A stretch of 64,000 nt of DNA from Prochilodus magdalenae (lineage: Eukaryota; Chordata; Actinopteri; Characiformes; Prochilodontidae). A program made the position numbers and the translations under genes. The notes below the pieces were generated by a model. That model did no database searches. It was not told the origin of the DNA and worked only from the letters and a program-made list of their open reading frames with translations. Shown here in pieces: positions 60,564 through 64,000 of this stretch. Positions within the stretch are counted from its first letter, which is position 1, and every line of letters starts with the position of its first letter. Where the stretch lies: assembly GCA_024036415.1 (NCBI GenBank), contig JAMWET010000949.1:971501-1035500 (forward strand), in the 5' to 3' direction.

Positions 60564-62060
60564 GTGGAGTGTCCAGGAGTTCAGATATATAGTATATACA
60601 GTAAAGTGTCTGAGAGTGTCCAGGAGTAAGGTGTACAGTATATACAGTAAAGTGTCTGAGAGTGTCCAGGAGTTCAGGTATACAGTATATACAGTAAAGT
60701 GTCTGAGAGTGTCCAGGAGTTCAGATGTACAGTATATACAGTAAAGTGTCTGAGAGTGTCCAGGAGTTCAGGTATACAGTATATACCGTAAAGTGTCCAG
60801 TGTGTCCAGGAGTTCAGATGTAAAGTATATACAGTAAAGTGTCCAGAGTGTCCAGGAGTTCAGATATACAGTATATACAGTAAAGTGTCTGAGAGTGTCC
60901 AGGAGTTCAGATATACAGTATATACAGTAAAGTGTCTGAGAGTGTCCAGGAGTTCAGATATACAGTATATACAGTAAAGTGTCTGAGAGTGTCCAGGAGT
61001 TCAGATATACAGTATATACAGTAAAGTGTCTGAGAGTGTCCAGAAGTTCAGATATACAGTATATATACAGTAAAGTGTCTGAGAGTGTCCAGGAGTTCAG
61101 ATATACAGTATATACAGTAAAGTGTCTGAGAGTGTCCAGGAGTTCAGATATACAGTATATACAGTAAAGTGTCTGAGAGTGTCCAGGAGTTCAGATGTAA
61201 AGTATATACAGTAAAGTGTCTGAGAGTGTCCAGGAGTTCAGATATACAGTATATACAGTAAAGTGTCTGAGAGTGTCCAGGAGTTCAGATATACAGTATA
61301 TACAGTAAAGTGTCTGAGAGTGTCCAGGAGTTCAGATATACAGTATATACAGTAAAGTGTCTGAGAGTGTCCAGGAGTTCAGATGTAAAGTATATACAGT
61401 AAAGTGTCCAGTGTGTCCAGGAGTTCAGATGTAAAGTGTATACAGTAAAGTGTCCAGAGTGTCCAGGAGTTCAGATGTAAAGTATATACAGTAAAGTGTC
61501 TGAGAGTGTCCAGGAGTTAAGATGTACAGTATATTCAGTAAAGTGTCCAGTGTGTCCAGGAGTTCAGATGTAAAGTATATACAGTAAAGTGTCTAAGAGT
61601 GTCCAGGAGTTAAGATGTACAGTATATTCAGTAAAGTGTCTGAGAGTGTCCAGGAGTTCAGATATACAGTATATACAGTAAAGTGTCTGAGAGTGTCCAG
61701 GAGTGCAGATGTACAGTATATACAGTAAAGTGTCTGAGAGTGTCCAGGAGTTCAGATATACAGTATATACAGTAAAGTGTCTGAGAGTGTCCAGGAGTTC
61801 AGATATACAGTATATACAGTAAAGTGTCTGAGAGTGTCCATGAGTTCAGATATACAGTATATACAGTAAAGTGTCTGAGAGTGTCCAGAAGTTCAGGTAT
61901 ACAGTATATACAGTAAAGTGTCCAGAGTGTCCAGGAGTTCAGATGTAAAGTATATACAGTAAAGTGTCTGAGAGTGTCCAGGAGTTCAGGTATACAGTAT
62001 ATACAGTAAAGTGTCCAGAGTGTCCAGGAGTTCAGATGTAAAGTATATACAGTAAAGTGT
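60564..62060. repeat. 47-bp minisatellite
   Basis: About 32 tandem copies of a unit made of gtgtctgagagtgtccagga, gttcagatatacagtatata and cagtaaa. A 46-bp variant has gtgtccagagtgtccag (or -cagtgtgtccag) with gatgtaaagtatatac instead of gatatacagtatatac. The variants cluster at 60790-60850, 61380-61600 and 61915-62058. The motif tacagtatatacagta is nearly self-complementary. Not a CRISPR, since units are contiguous. Confidence 0.95.
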
Positions 62061-64000
62061 AATAATGCATAAATAAGCCTATGATTGAAAAGAGAATTTA
62101 GTCCTCAGCTAAGTCCTCTTAAGATCCCTCTCTTGCAAACGTTCAGCTAGCCCGATGGGGTAGGTTGTAACATTTCACTTTAGTCAGCATTGTTTAAAAA
62201 TGAGCTTGCATATGAAACCTGTTGACATTTCTCCAGCATTTAAAAAGACATAAGAATCCAGACTGTGTTAGGTTGTGCCCTGCTCTACCCTCTGCATATA
62301 TTTGGTCACAAAGTCCAAGGCAAAGTGAGCAACTGCAGCATTAGGGCTGAGTTTAAAGGTGAGTTCTTAAAGAACTCAGGCTCAGGGCGATCTATCCCGT
62401 CTCAGCTGATTAAGCACGGCTCTGGCTGCTGGCACGTGTGCTATTTATCACACTCGTAGGGTAAATATTTAGAGCTGAGCATGAGAACTGTAGCCTTATT
62501 CAGAGCAGCCTTTCTGACAGCATCTAATTCATACTCTGCAGACAAAAACAAATTAGCTTGTGCCTAGGCTAAAAGCTCGGGGGCTAGCTCAAAAGAGGGG
62601 CAAACACAAGCTCCGCTGTCCTGACACTAGTGCACTAGCTGTGGTCTCTGTAAACACACACTGCTCCACCTAACTACACAAACACGCCCTCCAAAAGCAC
62701 CCTGTCTCAGCCTACTAGGACACTTTTGTTGTCTATGTGCTGCTCTCTCGGTGGAATTTGTTGCACCCAACTCTTCACAGTCCTCACCCAGACAACTGGC
62801 CATTGACTAATCGAATCCGCCCATCACTGACGGAAAGTAGGTTTGTATTTTGGGACACAGAAAGCCTTTTTTGTCTGATTCCGAGGTCTTGACCCAGCGC
62901 TGCGTTTTCTGGTATCTGTGTGAGGACACTTAGCAAACACGCAAACCTACAGTTTTCTGGTAACCCAAATGTGTTTGACGTCTGAAGTTTGCTTGTTTGA
63001 ATTCGGCTCAGGAGCTACAAGCCTAATATACGAGTAGAGGAAGCATAGGCCCCACTAATTGGCACTATGCCTGTGTTTCTGTGGTTTCTGATAGTGTATA
63101 GGAAACTAGAAATGAATGTGATTGCACAGCTTAAGCTTGTTGCTAGCTGGTTGCTATCATGGGCTAAAAATGAATAGACAACACATAGAGGACTGCAGGT
63201 TAGTATGGAGGTTAGTAAAGAGTTCAGGGAGCTACCCTGAGTGTTTATAGGCAGTTTCGACGCTGTAGGTTAAAAGAAGCAATATGGTTTCAATATTGGT
63301 GAAACTGAATGGGACTCCAGCATGAAGAACTGTGAGTTTCCATCCAAACAGAGGATGGCAAAGTCTACACCCTCTCAGGTTTCTTGATGTTTCGCAACAG
63401 GGCCTGTTTTTCAGTATGCGTTCTGGTGTGTATTTGAGTCCTCATGTTTTTTCCTCACATCATCTTCCACTGCCAAAGTTGTGTCCAATACTCAAGGACA
63501 CATGTACCAAGAATAGTCAAAGTTCCAGGATGTGTTCATGCTCCACCCAGATTACCTTGCATTGGCTGGTGAATACATTGGTTGATGACTTGTAGATCAG
63601 AATGAATGAAAATACCCAGCATTCACTGTAGCTGAGTTTAATGAACCACGGATGTATGTAAAGTTGCCTTTTTAAAGAAACGGTGCCCCAAACCTACTTT
63701 AAAACAAGACGTTGACATTGAAGTTGTTGAATCTTTGCTGATTTGGTACAATTAATGCAAAACAGAAGCGTAAGGCTGAGGTCATTTCTCCAGGTAGTCT
63801 CTCCATCATGTCTTTCCTCAGCCTTGTGCTGCAGTGAGGGCTGTAGCAGCACTTCTTTTTCTCTCTGCTTCTCCTGCTGTTGCTCAGATGGCTCCATACG
63901 CTGCACCTATACTCATTTAATAGTCCAACCTTTTAACCACTGCTGGCTTGAGAACATTTCAACAAAATGACTGCTGCTGTCACTTTGGCTGCATTTTACC
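62061..64000. other. Intergenic sequence at the right edge, nothing firmly recognised
   Basis: No gene can be supported. A charged, Gln/Glu-rich minus-strand frame at 63694-63906 is discussed among rejected items. Confidence 0.45.

Noticed and set aside
63694..63908. Gln/Glu-rich minus-strand frame (MQRMEPSEQQQEKQREKEV) as an exon
   Set aside because: The peptide start is attractive, but the acceptor (gagtataggtgcag) has a poor pyrimidine tract, the only usable donor is far downstream after non-protein-like sequence, and no partner exon was seen.

Overview
The window is vertebrate nuclear DNA, most likely from a ray-finned fish. AT-rich non-coding sequence makes up nearly all of it, with one split gene, many decayed Tc1-like transposons, tRNA-derived SINEs and several tandem arrays. 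The SINE types and the palindromic element around 11.5 kb look to me like families common in otophysan fishes (catfishes, characins, electric fishes). That placement rests on memory of repeat families, so it is tentative.

The gene is the 5' part of a type XXVII fibrillar collagen gene (col27a1) on the minus strand, running from about 44 kb down past base 1. Five coding exons join without a phase break: 43786-43841 (start codon), 39443-39513 (signal-peptide core), 32193-33490 (TSPN/laminin-G-like domain, Pro/Ser/Thr linker and first Gly-X-Y triplets), 23981-24034 and 7087-7140 (two classic 54-nt triple-helix exons). Together they encode about 511 residues; the rest of the triple helix and the C-propeptide lie beyond the left edge. 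A CpG-richer segment at 43.84-44.25 kb is the likely 5' leader and promoter, and contains two upstream reading frames.

The introns (about 4.3, 6.0, 8.2 and 16.8 kb, plus at least 7 kb of intron 5) and the 20 kb upstream of the gene are filled with repeats. One Tc1-like family has four larger copies and one fragment; its copy at 35.2-36.3 kb carries a SINE inside it. A second Tc1-like family has a short internally deleted copy with intact inverted ends at 47.4-47.9 kb and a lone end at 18.3 kb. Further Tc1 relics lie at 22.4 and 52.8-53.6 kb. Three large minisatellites have units of 17 bp (50.1-51.0 kb), 39 bp (52.1-52.8 kb) and 47 bp (60.6-62.1 kb). A near-perfect 93-bp inverted repeat flanks a TA-rich core at 55.2-55.7 kb.

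Upstream of the collagen gene, the only other protein-like segment I can point to is a possible terminal exon at 49.03-49.24 kb (minus strand), which I cannot identify. I see no prokaryotic-type system, CRISPR array or gene cluster. The most unusual things here are structural: the palindrome, the minisatellites and the nested transposons.
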